A stretch of DNA of 64,000 nt from Tsukamurella sp. TY48 (GTDB lineage Bacteria; Actinomycetota; Actinomycetes; Mycobacteriales; Mycobacteriaceae), in the NCBI RefSeq assembly GCF_019656655.1, contig NZ_BPMV01000001.1:248001-312000 (forward strand), read 5' to 3'. The stretch's first letter is position 1; each line of letters starts with the position of its first letter. Shown here in pieces: positions 1-8,234 of this stretch. The translations under genes and the position numbers were made by a program. The notes under the pieces were generated by a model, which had not been told where the DNA came from, did no database searches, and saw only the letters and a program-made list of their open reading frames with translations.

Positions 1-686
1 GTGAGTTCGCCGTTGGCCTTCTCGAACCGCTCCCGCTCGACGGGCTCGCGGACGAAGGCGCGGATCACGCGCACACCGGCGAGCTGTTCGCGCAGCACGC
101 GATTCACCGCGTCGAGCCGGGTCTGCACCTGGCGGAAGCCGGGGATCATCTGCGCGATCACCACGCCGAGCACCGCCACCAGGAGCGGCACCGCGACCAC
201 CATGAGCCAGGACAGTTGCGCGTTCTCCCGCACCGCCATGATGACGCCGCCGACGGCCATGAACGGAGCCTGAATCATCATCGACAGGGTCATCAGGACC
301 AGCAGCTGCACCTGTTGGACGTCGTTGGTGGTCCGGGTGATCAGCGACGCCGCACCGAATTTCGACACCTCGCGGCCGGAGAAGCCGCCGACGGTGTCGA
401 ACAGTGCCCCGCGGGTGTCCCGGCCGAAGGCCATCGAGGTGCGGGCGCCGAAATACGTGGCTCCGGCGGCCGCGATCACCTGGAGCAGGGTGACCGCCAG
501 CATGATGCCGCCCATCCGCCAGATGTAGCCGGTGTCTCCCGGAGTGACGCCGAGGTCCACGATCTTGGCATTGATCGAGGGCAGTGCGAGGTTGGCGATG
601 ACGCTGACGAGCTGGAAGGCGGCCACGGCCCACAACCACGGTTTGTACGGCCGTAGGTGGCCGGCGATGAGTCGGATGAGGGTCAC
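1..686 (-). CDS. ABC exporter half-transporter, membrane-domain part (partial, cut by window edge)
   Basis: N-terminal 228 residues of a type I ABC exporter that continues past the left edge, where the ATP-binding domain should lie. Four or more hydrophobic segments are visible (about residues 14-35, 57-80, 130-150 and 155-178). The segment with FSGREVSKFGAASLITRTTN followed by DVQQVQ matches the membrane domain of actinobacterial heterodimeric multidrug exporters (YfiB/LmrA type). I chose the GTG start because it overlaps the stop of the upstream TetR gene by four bases (GTGA), which indicates translational coupling. The TetR protein therefore probably controls this exporter. The substrate is unknown, and a partner half-transporter probably lies further left. 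Confidence 0.85.
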   Translation of the reverse strand, partial: MTLIRLIAGHLRPYKPWLWAVAAFQLVSVIANLALPSINAKIVDLGVTPGDTGYIWRMGGIMLAVTLLQVIAAAGATYFGARTSMAFGRDTRGALFDTVGGFSGREVSKFGAASLITRTTNDVQQVQLLVLMTLSMMIQAPFMAVGGVIMAVRENAQLSWLMVVAVPLLVAVLGVVIAQMIPGFRQVQTRLDAVNRVLREQLAGVRVIRAFVREPVERERFEKANGEL

Positions 687-1315
687 GGGGCGGTCCTGTC
701 GACTGAGAGGGCTGGGCGGGCTGAGATTCCGTCGAGGAGAACGTCGACGATGCGCTGCGGGGTGAGGACGGCACCCTCACTGATGTGCGGATGGCTGCCG
801 GAGAAGGTGAGCAACCGGAGCAGGTGGATGGCCTCTTCCGGATCGACCGCCAGCTGATCGGCGTCGTCGCCGATCACCCCACGCAGGCGCCGCAGGAGGG
901 CGGGACCGCCCTCGCGGGCCTTGCGCCGCGCGTCGTCGGTCCGGGTGTGCGGCGGCGAGACGAGTCCCAGCGCGTCCATGAGCCCGAAGATGCGCTGGAA
1001 CCGTTGCTGGATGAGCTCGGTGAACCGGTACAGCCGTGCGCGCAGCGGAAGGGTGGGGTCGATGGCGTCGATCGCGTCGAGCAGGTCGTCGGGGGCGAAG
1101 CTCTCGGCCATCACGGCGTCGAGCAGTGCGTCCTTGGACTCGAAGACACGGAAGATCGTGCCCTCCGCCACCCCGGCGTGCTGCGCGATCTGCTTGGTGG
1201 TGGGCACGGTGCCGTATTCGAGCAGGGCGTCGCGAGTGGCGGCGATCAGCGCCGCACGCCGCTCGTCGGGCGGCAGATGCGGCGCGCGGGGACGGGTGTC
1301 TTCGGCGGCGGGCAC
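683..1315 (-). CDS. TetR/AcrR family transcriptional regulator of the adjacent ABC exporter
   Basis: About 210 residues. An N-terminal helix-turn-helix lies near residues 25-65 (TTKQIAQHAGVAEGTIFRVF, then ESKDALLDAV), followed by an all-helical ligand-binding domain with no recognisable ligand motif. The open frame extends to a GTG at 1345. I prefer the GTG at 1315 because the perfect palindrome at 1335-1348 and a -10-like TAGATA at 1332-1327 lie between the two, so they look like promoter and operator rather than coding sequence. The gene overlaps the exporter start by four bases, so regulator and exporter form an autoregulated unit. The family role (ligand-released repression of an efflux pump) is known; the ligand here is not. 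Confidence 0.88.
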   Translation of the reverse strand: MPAAEDTRPRAPHLPPDERRAALIAATRDALLEYGTVPTTKQIAQHAGVAEGTIFRVFESKDALLDAVMAESFAPDDLLDAIDAIDPTLPLRARLYRFTELIQQRFQRIFGLMDALGLVSPPHTRTDDARRKAREGGPALLRRLRGVIGDDADQLAVDPEEAIHLLRLLTFSGSHPHISEGAVLTPQRIVDVLLDGISARPALSVDRTAP

Positions 1316-1326
1316 GATGCCGAGGG

Positions 1327-1348
1327 TATCTAAATGAGTGAGCACTCA
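1327..1348 (-). promoter_or_regulatory. Putative TetR autoregulatory operator and -10 element
   Basis: Perfect inverted repeat TGAGTG (1335-1340), 2-base spacer AG, CACTCA (1343-1348), directly upstream of TAGATA (1332-1327) and 11 bases more to GTG 1315. A symmetric site overlapping the promoter of a TetR gene is typical of autorepression. That this TetR is the binding protein is inference. Confidence 0.5.
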
Positions 1349-1432
1349 CAACTGGATTACGCCGAGCGCGAACCGGCGCCCCGAATGTCCGGTTCGCGCT
1401 GCGGCCCTGCGGAATCGCTCGCGCCGGCCGAT

Positions 1433-2800
1433 TCAGCCGAGCAGGTCCGCCAGCGCCTCGTCGATGGACGGATGGCGGAATTCGAATCCGGCGGCGGGCA
1501 GCACCGTCGAGGTGGCGTGCCGTCCCGTGAGCCCGAGCGCGGGATCGCTGCGCATCGCCAGGGCACCCAGGGCCAGCACGGGCGCCGGCGTCGCGGGTGC
1601 GGGCGGCCGGTGCAGGGTGCGGCGCAGCGCGCGCATGAGGTCGGCGTTGCGCACCGGGTGCGGCGCAGCTGCCACCACCACCCCGTCGGGCAGGTCCACT
1701 CCGGCCTCGATGCCGAGCCCCGCGCGTACGAGCGCGAGCCAGTCGTCGATGTGGATCCAGCTGAACCACTGCCTACCGTCACCGAGGCTGCCGCCGAGGA
1801 GGGCCCGGGTGACCCCGACCATCTTCGCCATCGCCGGCGATTCGGTGTCGAGCACGATGGACGTGCGGATCACGCTGAGCCGCTGGGTGTTCGCGCCCGC
1901 GACGGCCTCCTCCCAGGGCCGGGCGACGCCCGTCATCTGGGGCAGCCCCGGGTCGGGCAGCGGCGTCTCCTCGGTGCACCGCGACTCCCCCGCGTCGCTC
2001 CAGATCGCGGTGGTGCTCGCCTGCACCCACCGGGCGACCGGCCGGTCGGCAGCGGCCTCGACCAGTGCTCGGGTGGCGTCCACGCGGCTGGCCGTGAGCG
2101 CGGCGATGTTCTGCGCGGTGGGCCGGCAGTCGACCAGTTTTCCGGCGAGGTTGATCACCGCCGTGTCCGGGCGTTCGAGCACTGCCGACCACGATCCGAC
2201 GGTGCGCCCGTCCCAGGCGACCTGGGGATACGGGATGTCGGCGCGGAGGGCGCGGGTGAGGATGGTGACGTCGTGGCCGCGGCAGGTGAGATCCGCGGCG
2301 ATGCGCTGTCCGAGGGTGCCGGTGCCGCCCGCGATCACCACGTTGAGTGGGCGTGCCGCCCGCGGCGGTCCAGCGAGACCGGCCAAGCGGGCGAGACTCG
2401 CGTCGGCGCCGGTGGCGAACCGTCGTCCGACGAGCCGGTCGTAGAGCGGTGCGGACGGGCCGTTGACGGTGACGGTCTGCGTGACCTCGGTGCCGCCGGG
2501 GGCGGGCGCGAGGTCCCAGCGGACCGTGGTGGACGCGCCGGGCTGGTCCTGGGTGATGGCCAGTGCGCGGTGCGGGTCGAGCACGGTGATGCGGGCGGGC
2601 GGCGCGAGCCTGCGGTGCACCCAGTCGCCCGGCATCGCGGGCACCCAGTCGACTTCGGCGCCGACCGCGACATTCTCCGGTGCGACGATCGATGCGACGA
2701 AGGGTTGCCAGTGCGGCAACCGCCCGAGGTCGGCGATCGTCCCCCAGATCGCCTCGGGCGCAAGTGCGATGAATCTCCTCATTCGATGTTGAGTCCCCAT
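1433..2800 (-). CDS. SRPBCC-SDR fusion: TIGR01777-type NAD(P)-dependent epimerase
   Basis: 455 residues with two domains. Residues 1-145 are an SRPBCC/polyketide-cyclase-like fold (FIALAPEAIWGTIADLG; TEVTQTVTVNG). Residues 152-455 are a short-chain dehydrogenase/epimerase of the TIGR01777 family with the nucleotide-binding motif GGTGTLG at 158-164, RWVQASTTAIWSD, and a typical C-terminal FEFRHPSIDEALADLLG. Fusions of this type are common in actinobacteria, and family members are related to the division-associated SulA homologue of cyanobacteria. The substrate is unknown. The start is ATG 2800; ATG 2782 (MRRFIALAP) is an alternative. Confidence 0.85.
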   Translation of the reverse strand: MGTQHRMRRFIALAPEAIWGTIADLGRLPHWQPFVASIVAPENVAVGAEVDWVPAMPGDWVHRRLAPPARITVLDPHRALAITQDQPGASTTVRWDLAPAPGGTEVTQTVTVNGPSAPLYDRLVGRRFATGADASLARLAGLAGPPRAARPLNVVIAGGTGTLGQRIAADLTCRGHDVTILTRALRADIPYPQVAWDGRTVGSWSAVLERPDTAVINLAGKLVDCRPTAQNIAALTASRVDATRALVEAAADRPVARWVQASTTAIWSDAGESRCTEETPLPDPGLPQMTGVARPWEEAVAGANTQRLSVIRTSIVLDTESPAMAKMVGVTRALLGGSLGDGRQWFSWIHIDDWLALVRAGLGIEAGVDLPDGVVVAAAPHPVRNADLMRALRRTLHRPPAPATPAPVLALGALAMRSDPALGLTGRHATSTVLPAAGFEFRHPSIDEALADLLG

Positions 2801-2894
2801 GCCATCGACGCTAGTTCGCGATCGCGGGGAATCACTGCGCTTCAGCGGAGATCATTCTCACATCGTGAGATTGCACGCGTCAGAGCACGCACGG

Positions 2895-3467
2895 TCAGAG
2901 GTCAGTTACACGGAGAACGACCCTGCGCACTCCGCTATCCCCCACCTGGATCGCCATGTCGACCAGAGGCTTCTTAGGCCACGCGAAAACGGTGACGACG
3001 TCGCGACATCGCTCCAGCTTTCCTGATTCGACAGCCCCAGCGAGACCGTAGTCGCTCTCCAGGCCCCCTTGATATCCAGACGTACTCGCACGCGGCCCTC
3101 GATCGAATACCCGCTCTGAACCCGGAACCTCACTGAAGGTCACCGGTCCGGCGAGATCGCGGCAATCGGCACGAAACTCACGCACGCGACGTTCACCGAG
3201 TTGCGCGACGAACTCATCGACCTCTGCGGACGAGGCCTTGAAGACGGCGTTCAAGTACGGGTCCATGGATGCGCTACCGGCGCGCGCCTCAATCACGGCT
3301 ACCCCCTGAGGCATCGAGGCTCCGGTTTGATCCTTCACATACTTCCGCACCGCATCCTCATCCAGCGAAGTCTCAGTCGACAGCAGATCGCACCCGGTGG
3401 CCGACAGGGCCATGAGCACCAACGTAGCGGCGCATACCCACTTCCGAGTCAGCTGATCGAGAACCAT
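2895..3467 (-). CDS. Putative lipoprotein of unknown function, lower GC than neighbours
   Basis: 190 residues. A short charged N-terminus, a hydrophobic stretch and the lipobox LSATGC (Cys26) indicate Sec export and lipidation. The rest is a small soluble domain I do not recognise (ends RRVVLRVTDL). The transcript is probably leaderless: TATATT at 3479-3474 is followed by six bases and then the ATG. Base composition is near 60 percent GC in sampled lines against about 70 percent around it, so recent acquisition or relaxed selection is possible. The neighbours do not suggest a role. Confidence 0.75.
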   Translation of the reverse strand: MVLDQLTRKWVCAATLVLMALSATGCDLLSTETSLDEDAVRKYVKDQTGASMPQGVAVIEARAGSASMDPYLNAVFKASSAEVDEFVAQLGERRVREFRADCRDLAGPVTFSEVPGSERVFDRGPRASTSGYQGGLESDYGLAGAVESGKLERCRDVVTVFAWPKKPLVDMAIQVGDSGVRRVVLRVTDL

Positions 3468-3473
3468 TGATCC

Positions 3474-3479
3474 AATATA
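3474..3479 (-). promoter_or_regulatory. -10 element for a leaderless lipoprotein mRNA
   Basis: TATATT fits the actinobacterial TANNNT -10 consensus and ends six bases before the ATG at 3467, so transcription should begin at or next to the start codon. No Shine-Dalgarno sequence is present. Confidence 0.5.
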
Positions 3480-3508
3480 ATTGATACTTTGCTTCTTCAG
3501 CGTGCGCC

Positions 3509-4171
3509 TCAGGCCGGTGGCACGGGAGCGTCGTCCGCGCCCGGTTCGGCGCGCTCGGTGAACGACGGGAGCAGGGGCGCCACGGCGAAGACGCCGCCGC
3601 CGTCGGGCAGCACCTGCACCGCACGGACACCCGGTCCGGACGCGGCGGTGCGCAGGGCATCGCCGGTGCCGTGCACCACCACGCCGACCACGGCGGGCAC
3701 ACCGGCACGTAGGCGTGACACCGACACGCGCGCGATCGCCTCGCCGCGATCACCCGGGAGAACGAGCGAGGGAACGGCGTAGGACGCGAGTTCGTTCACG
3801 GCGGCCAGCCCCGCCGCGCTCTGGCCGGGCGGCACCGTCGTCATCGGGGTCTGGACGCCGGGGATCGGCACGCGCACCAGCACCCGGCCGATCCGGTCCA
3901 GACCGGGGGCCTCGCCGAACCGCTGCCACACCTCGCCCGGCGACCACTCGGCTGTGGGCGAGATCAGCGCCCAGCGCCGCTCACCGGCGGGGGCCGCGGC
4001 GAGGCTCCGCGCGGCGACTCCGAGGTACTTCTCGATCGGCTGGCCCGCGTCGGGCCCCAGCCGGTCGTCGCTGAACCGCGGGGCGGGCTGCGGCGTCACC
4101 GAACCCAGCCAGTAGGCGAGCCCGAGCGCCACGGCGAGCACCGCGGCGACGGGCGCCCAGGTGCGGATCAC
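3509..4171 (-). CDS. Membrane-anchored exported protein, unknown function
   Basis: 220 residues from GTG 4171, which overlaps the rluD stop by four bases (GTGA). One N-terminal transmembrane or signal segment (residues 6-24, [19 protein letters not shown]) is followed by an extracytoplasmic domain without recognisable catalytic motifs. The domain includes [20 protein letters not shown] and ends [10 protein letters not shown]. The tight coupling to lspA and rluD suggests a shared transcript, but I cannot assign a function. A longer upstream start would place most of the extra N-terminus in the shadow of rluD. Confidence 0.7.
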   Translation of the reverse strand: MIRTWAPVAAVLAVALGLAYWLGSVTPQPAPRFSDDRLGPDAGQPIEKYLGVAARSLAAAPAGERRWALISPTAEWSPGEVWQRFGEAPGLDRIGRVLVRVPIPGVQTPMTTVPPGQSAAGLAAVNELASYAVPSLVLPGDRGEAIARVSVSRLRAGVPAVVGVVVHGTGDALRTAASGPGVRAVQVLPDGGGVFAVAPLLPSFTERAEPGADDAPVPPA

Positions 4172-5094
4172 GCGTCGCGCAGGACGTCCAGGGCGTGCTG
4201 CAGATCGTCCGGGTAGGGCGAGGTGAACTCCACGTACTCCCCCTTGGTGGGGTGCGTGAAGCCGAGGGTGCGGGCGTGCAGCCACTGCCGCTCCAGGCCG
4301 AGCCGCTTGGCCAGTACCGGATCGCAGCCGTAGGTCTGATCGCCGCAACAAGGGTGATGCAGCGCCGCGAAGTGCACGCGGATCTGGTGCGTGCGACCGG
4401 TTTCCAGGTGCACGTCCAACAGCGTGGCGGCCTGGAAGGCCTCGATCGTGTCGTAGTGCGTGATCGACGGTTTACCGTCCTTGGTGACCGCGAACTTCCA
4501 GTCCGAGCTGCGGTGCCGGCCGATCGGCGCGTCGATGGTGCCGGACATCGGATCGGGGTGCCCCTGCACTAGCGCGTGGTACCGCTTGTCGACGGTGCGC
4601 TGCTTGAACGCCCGCTTGAGCACGGTGTAGGCGTGTTCGGAGACGGCGACGGCCATGACGCCGGAGGTCCCGACGTCGAGGCGGTGCACGATGCCCTGGC
4701 GCTCGGGCGCACCCGAGGTGGAGATACGGAAGCCTGCGGCGGCCAGGCCGCCGATCACTGTCGGGCCGGTCCAGCCGACGGAGGCGTGCGCGGCGACCCC
4801 CACGGGCTTGTCCACCACCACGATGTCGTCGTCGGAGTAGATGATGTTCATCCCGGGCACGGGTTCGGCGACGATCTCCAGCGGCCGCGCGGGCTCGGGC
4901 AGGGTCACATCGAGCAGGGCACCGGCGCGCAGCTTGTCGGACTTGCCGACCGCCGCACCGTCGAGGGTCACCGATCCCTCAGCCGCGAGCTCCGAGACCA
5001 CGGTGCGCGAGAGGCCGAGGAGGCGGGCGACGCCCGCGTCGACGCGGAGGCCGTCGAGGCCGTCGGGCACCGGCATGGTGCGTGATTCACGCAT
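4168..5094 (-). CDS. rluD: RluA/RluD-family rRNA pseudouridine synthase
   Basis: 308 residues. An N-terminal S4 RNA-binding domain (about residues 13-65) precedes a pseudouridine synthase domain with HRLDVGTSG at 137-145; Asp140 is the expected catalytic residue. [11 protein letters not shown] is also present. By family it isomerises uridines of 23S rRNA, probably in the helix 69 region. I chose ATG 5094, which overlaps the lspA stop by 8 bases and gives a normal family length; ATG 5076 is possible. lspA followed by rluD is conserved in actinobacteria (Rv1539-Rv1540 in M. tuberculosis). The exact target uridines cannot be read from sequence. Confidence 0.9.
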   Translation of the reverse strand: MRESRTMPVPDGLDGLRVDAGVARLLGLSRTVVSELAAEGSVTLDGAAVGKSDKLRAGALLDVTLPEPARPLEIVAEPVPGMNIIYSDDDIVVVDKPVGVAAHASVGWTGPTVIGGLAAAGFRISTSGAPERQGIVHRLDVGTSGVMAVAVSEHAYTVLKRAFKQRTVDKRYHALVQGHPDPMSGTIDAPIGRHRSSDWKFAVTKDGKPSITHYDTIEAFQAATLLDVHLETGRTHQIRVHFAALHHPCCGDQTYGCDPVLAKRLGLERQWLHARTLGFTHPTKGEYVEFTSPYPDDLQHALDVLRDA

Positions 5095-5653
5095 CGGCGG
5101 ACTCCTCGTTGGTGGTGGCGACCTTCTTCTCGCCGAAGCCCTCGTACGGGTCCTTACCGAACAGGGTGAGCACCACCAGCAGCGCGGCTCCGGTGGTGAT
5201 CGCGCAGTCGGCGGTGTTGAACACCGGGAACCAGTCGCCCACCGAGAAGAAGTCGATGACGTGGCCCCGGAACACGCCCGGGGCACGGAAGATGCGGTCG
5301 GTGAGGTTGCCCAGCGCGCCGCCGAGCACGAGCCCGAGGCCCACTGCCCACGGGAGCGAGGTGAGCTTCGAGCCCATGTGCACGATCCAGGCGACCACGC
5401 ACACCGCCACGATCGTGAGCACCCAGGTGTAGCCCGTGGCCATCGAGAACGCCGCGCCCGGGTTCTTGATGAAGATCAGGCTGAACGGGCCGAGCACGTG
5501 GATCCGCTCGCCGTATTCCATGTTCCGCACGGCGTAGGTCTTGGCGGCGAGGTCGATCAGCCACGCCGTGACCGCCACGACGGCGAGCAGGACGCGCGGG
5601 TCGCGGTACCAGCGCGGTCTCTCGGTTGGGCTCGAATCCATGACTTCCATCAT
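5087..5653 (-). CDS. lspA: Lipoprotein signal peptidase (signal peptidase II)
   Basis: 188 residues with four membrane segments (about 20-38, 73-92, 102-115 and 152-168). The aspartic protease pair is present: Asp119 in GNLTDR and Asp149 in FNTADC. This inner-membrane enzyme cleaves prolipoproteins before the lipidated cysteine, and several lipoproteins encoded within a few kilobases are plausible clients. The start is one of three near-adjacent ATGs (5653, 5650 or 5641). Only 16 bases separate it from the divergent lipoprotein start at 5670, so the two promoters must overlap each other's 5' ends. Confidence 0.95.
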   Translation of the reverse strand: MMEVMDSSPTERPRWYRDPRVLLAVVAVTAWLIDLAAKTYAVRNMEYGERIHVLGPFSLIFIKNPGAAFSMATGYTWVLTIVAVCVVAWIVHMGSKLTSLPWAVGLGLVLGGALGNLTDRIFRAPGVFRGHVIDFFSVGDWFPVFNTADCAITTGAALLVVLTLFGKDPYEGFGEKKVATTNEESADA

Positions 5654-5657
5654 CCAC

Positions 5658-5663
5658 TACGGT
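5658..5663 (+). promoter_or_regulatory. -10 element for a leaderless lipoprotein mRNA, divergent from lspA
   Basis: TACGGT (TANNNT class) is followed by six bases and then GTG 5670. There is no room for a Shine-Dalgarno sequence, so a leaderless transcript is likely. The element lies within the 16-base gap between the two divergent start codons. Confidence 0.4.
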
Positions 5664-5669
5664 GGCGGT

Positions 5670-6638
5670 GTGCATGGCAGGCGGTTACAAGTGGTGGCGG
5701 CACTCACAGCGGTCGCGGTGGGTTCCGCGGCGTGCGGATCCTCGGAGGGCGGCGCGCCGGCATCGTCGTCCCCGCCCGCAGCGGCGTCGCACGCGGCACC
5801 GGCCGCCGCGGCGGGATGTGCGGCGAATCCGCCCGCGCTTCCCGCGAACGCGACCACCATCGACGTACCGCAGGCCACGGTCACCGTCGACGCGCCGGGC
5901 TCCGGCGACCGGCGCACCGTGGCGGTCAACCCCACCCGCACCTCCGCATCGACCCTGTTCACCAACTCCTTGCAGGTGTCGATGGTGGCGAACGATCCGC
6001 CGTCGGGCGGTAACCGCGATGTGACGCTGCCGATCGTGGCCCAGCCGAGCTGCGCCGATCCGCTGGAGTCCACCCTGTACTTCGGCGCTCCCACCTCCAC
6101 CGACGCCGGGATGACCAAGGCGCTGGCCCCACAGGACGGGCAGATCGCGCGGATGAAGCTCACCCCGGGCGGCGAGGTGCGCTCGTTCACGATCGCGGCG
6201 CCCCCGGGGATCGCCACCGAGGCGCAGGCGGCCTTCGAGCAGGCGCTGCTGCAGACCTTCCTGCGCGCGATCCCGCTGCCCGCCGAGCCGGTGGGAGCGG
6301 GCGCGACCTGGACGGCGATCCGCAAGATCCGCGCCGACAGCGACCTGACCCAGACCATGAAGGTGAGCCTCGGCGGCACCGTCGAGCGGCCGGCCGTCAC
6401 CGCCGTGATCGACGAGGAACCCGACGGCTCGGTGTTCCGGGTGCCCGGCAGCAACACCACGCTCACCATCGAGAGCTACACCAGCGCGGGCAACGGATCG
6501 GCGACCCTCGACCCCGCGCTCGCCGTCCCCGTGGACGGCGGGGTCCAGCTGGAGGGCGGCCGCACCCTGGTGGGCGACGATCCGGCGCGCAAGCTGACCC
6601 AGAAGACGGGTTCGGTGTACCGCTGGACGGCGCGGTAG
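5670..6638 (+). CDS. Secreted lipoprotein, DUF6263-like
   Basis: 322 residues from GTG 5670. The signal peptide ends in VGSAAC (Cys22), followed by a low-complexity Ser/Ala/Pro linker (about residues 23-55) and then a beta-rich domain containing the GAGATWT motif typical of DUF6263-type proteins. The function of the family is unknown. The gene is divergent from lspA and convergent with the Mtb12-like gene, whose stop lies only 4 bases away. Family assignment rests on a short motif and the overall layout. Confidence 0.75.
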   Translation: MHGRRLQVVAALTAVAVGSAACGSSEGGAPASSSPPAAASHAAPAAAAGCAANPPALPANATTIDVPQATVTVDAPGSGDRRTVAVNPTRTSASTLFTNSLQVSMVANDPPSGGNRDVTLPIVAQPSCADPLESTLYFGAPTSTDAGMTKALAPQDGQIARMKLTPGGEVRSFTIAAPPGIATEAQAAFEQALLQTFLRAIPLPAEPVGAGATWTAIRKIRADSDLTQTMKVSLGGTVERPAVTAVIDEEPDGSVFRVPGSNTTLTIESYTSAGNGSATLDPALAVPVDGGVQLEGGRTLVGDDPARKLTQKTGSVYRWTAR

Positions 6639-6642
6639 CCGC

Positions 6643-7143
6643 TCAGCCGCAGGACGGGGCGCTGCGTCCCAACTGGGCGACGATGTCGCACGCGTAATCG
6701 CGCTGCAGCTTCCAACCGCCCTCGAAGACGAAGGTCGCGTACGCGGTCTGGTTGGCGCCGCCGACGAGCCCGGACACCGGCGCCCTCGACACGCCGAACT
6801 CCTCGAGCACGGGCTTACCGATGTGCCACGTGAACTGCGGGTTGTTCTGCCGCAGCCGGACCAGCTCGTCGAACAGCGGCGCATCGGCGGGCGTCGCCCC
6901 CTGGACGAGATCGACCTTCGCTGCGGAGGGCACGCTCGGGTCCACGGCACGTTCGAGCATGGCTTCGAGCTGCGCGGCGGACGGCGCCCGATCGGGACTC
7001 GTGGACGGATTCTCCGCCTGGGCGGCGACGGTGGCCGTGGTCCCCATCGGGCTCGGAGGCGACGCGGAGTTCTGGCTCGCGCAGCCCGCCAGCAGGGCGG
7101 CGAGGGCCACGGTCGGTGCCAGCGCACGGCTCAAGCCCGTCAT
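6643..7143 (-). CDS. Mtb12-like low-molecular-weight antigen lipoprotein
   Basis: 166 residues from ATG 7143, preceded by AGGAGGTGG with good spacing. An upstream in-frame start at 7236 lacks such a site. The signal peptide carries lipobox LLAGC (Cys21), followed by a Ser/Pro/Thr-rich linker. The C-terminal domain (about residues 63-166) contains PSAAQLEAMLERAVDPSVP and NPQFTWHIGKPVLEEFGV, closely resembling the C-terminal domain of M. tuberculosis Mtb12/CFP-2 antigens. It should be cell-surface attached. The molecular function of the family is not known. Confidence 0.82.
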   Translation of the reverse strand: MTGLSRALAPTVALAALLAGCASQNSASPPSPMGTTATVAAQAENPSTSPDRAPSAAQLEAMLERAVDPSVPSAAKVDLVQGATPADAPLFDELVRLRQNNPQFTWHIGKPVLEEFGVSRAPVSGLVGGANQTAYATFVFEGGWKLQRDYACDIVAQLGRSAPSCG

Positions 7144-7283
7144 CGTTCCCACCTCCTGCTCGTTCTCCCGCCCGCTCGTTCCGGCGGCCTCCACTATGCC
7201 AAGGGGGCGCGGAGCCGTCGACGGGGCCTGCGACACCTGAGCGAAGTTTGACGCAGCAGCCGCGCACCCGCGAAGCTGCTCCC

Positions 7284-8231
7284 ATGGTGGAAGTGGTCGT
7301 GATCGCCGCAGGCGGCACCATCGCGAGTCGCGACGACGGCACGGGGACCGCAGTGGCGGCCGATACCGGGGCCGATCTGGTGTCCTCGCTGCCGGGCGCG
7401 CCGGCGGGTGTCGAGGTGACGGTGCGCGATGTGGTGACCGTCGATTCGTCGGCGCTCACGCTCGATCAGTTGGACGCGATCCGTGCGGCGGTCGCGCAGG
7501 CGCTGGAATCGCCGGACGTGGCGGGTGTGGTGGTGACGCACGGCACCGACACCATGGAGGAGACCTCGCTGCTGGTGGACCTCTCGCACGGCGATCCGCG
7601 GCCCGTGGTCTTCACCGGGGCGCAGCACGCCGCCGACTCACCGCAGGCCGACGGTCCGGCGAATCTGGCCGAGGCGATCACCGTGGCCGCCGCCCCGGAG
7701 TACCGCGGGCTCGGGGTGCTGCTGTCGTTCGCGGGCCACGTGCAGACGGTCCGCGGTCTGGCCAAGGTCTCGACCGTGGCGCCGCAGCCCTTCGAGGGCG
7801 GCCTCCCCGTGGCCGAGCTCGGGGGCACCGCACCGAACCGTCTCCTCACCAAGCCGATGCCGGTCGCCGGGGTGCGGGTGGACATCGTCGCCTCGTACCC
7901 GGGCGCCGACGGTGCGCTCGTGGATGCCGCGGTGGCGGCCGGCGCGGACGGCATCGTGTTGGTGGGCACGGGAAGCGGCAACACGACGGTGGCGCTGGCC
8001 GATGCGGTGCGGCGCGCGATCGCCGCAGGGGTGGTGGTCGCGGTGTCGACGCGCGTGTGCACCGGCGAAGTCGACGCGGGCTACGGCGGGGGCGGCGGTG
8101 CAGCCGATCTCGTGGCCGCCGGGGCCGTCATGTCGCGGCGGTTGCGGCCGGGGCAGGCCCGGATCGTGCTGCTGGCGCTGCTCGCCGCGGGCGTCGGGCC
8201 CCGGTGGATCGCGGCGTACCTCGGCCGCTGA
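7284..8231 (+). CDS. ansA: L-asparaginase (type I/II family)
   Basis: 315 residues. Both active-site threonine motifs are present: AGGTIAS near residues 9-15 (Thr12) and HGTDTM at 86-91, with GTGSGNT further on. It hydrolyses asparagine to aspartate and ammonia. No signal peptide is visible, so it should be cytoplasmic. Its position near lspA-rluD and dinB-ileS matches M. tuberculosis Rv1538c (ansA). The start is ATG 7284 without a strong Shine-Dalgarno sequence. It converges with the next gene, leaving 3 bases between stops. Confidence 0.93.
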   Translation: MVEVVVIAAGGTIASRDDGTGTAVAADTGADLVSSLPGAPAGVEVTVRDVVTVDSSALTLDQLDAIRAAVAQALESPDVAGVVVTHGTDTMEETSLLVDLSHGDPRPVVFTGAQHAADSPQADGPANLAEAITVAAAPEYRGLGVLLSFAGHVQTVRGLAKVSTVAPQPFEGGLPVAELGGTAPNRLLTKPMPVAGVRVDIVASYPGADGALVDAAVAAGADGIVLVGTGSGNTTVALADAVRRAIAAGVVVAVSTRVCTGEVDAGYGGGGGAADLVAAGAVMSRRLRPGQARIVLLALLAAGVGPRWIAAYLGR

Positions 8232-8234
8232 CCG

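Noticed and set aside
1334-2977. Plus-strand frame opposite the SRPBCC-SDR gene
   Set aside because: Antisense shadow, no recognisable domain, Arg/Gly-rich composition.
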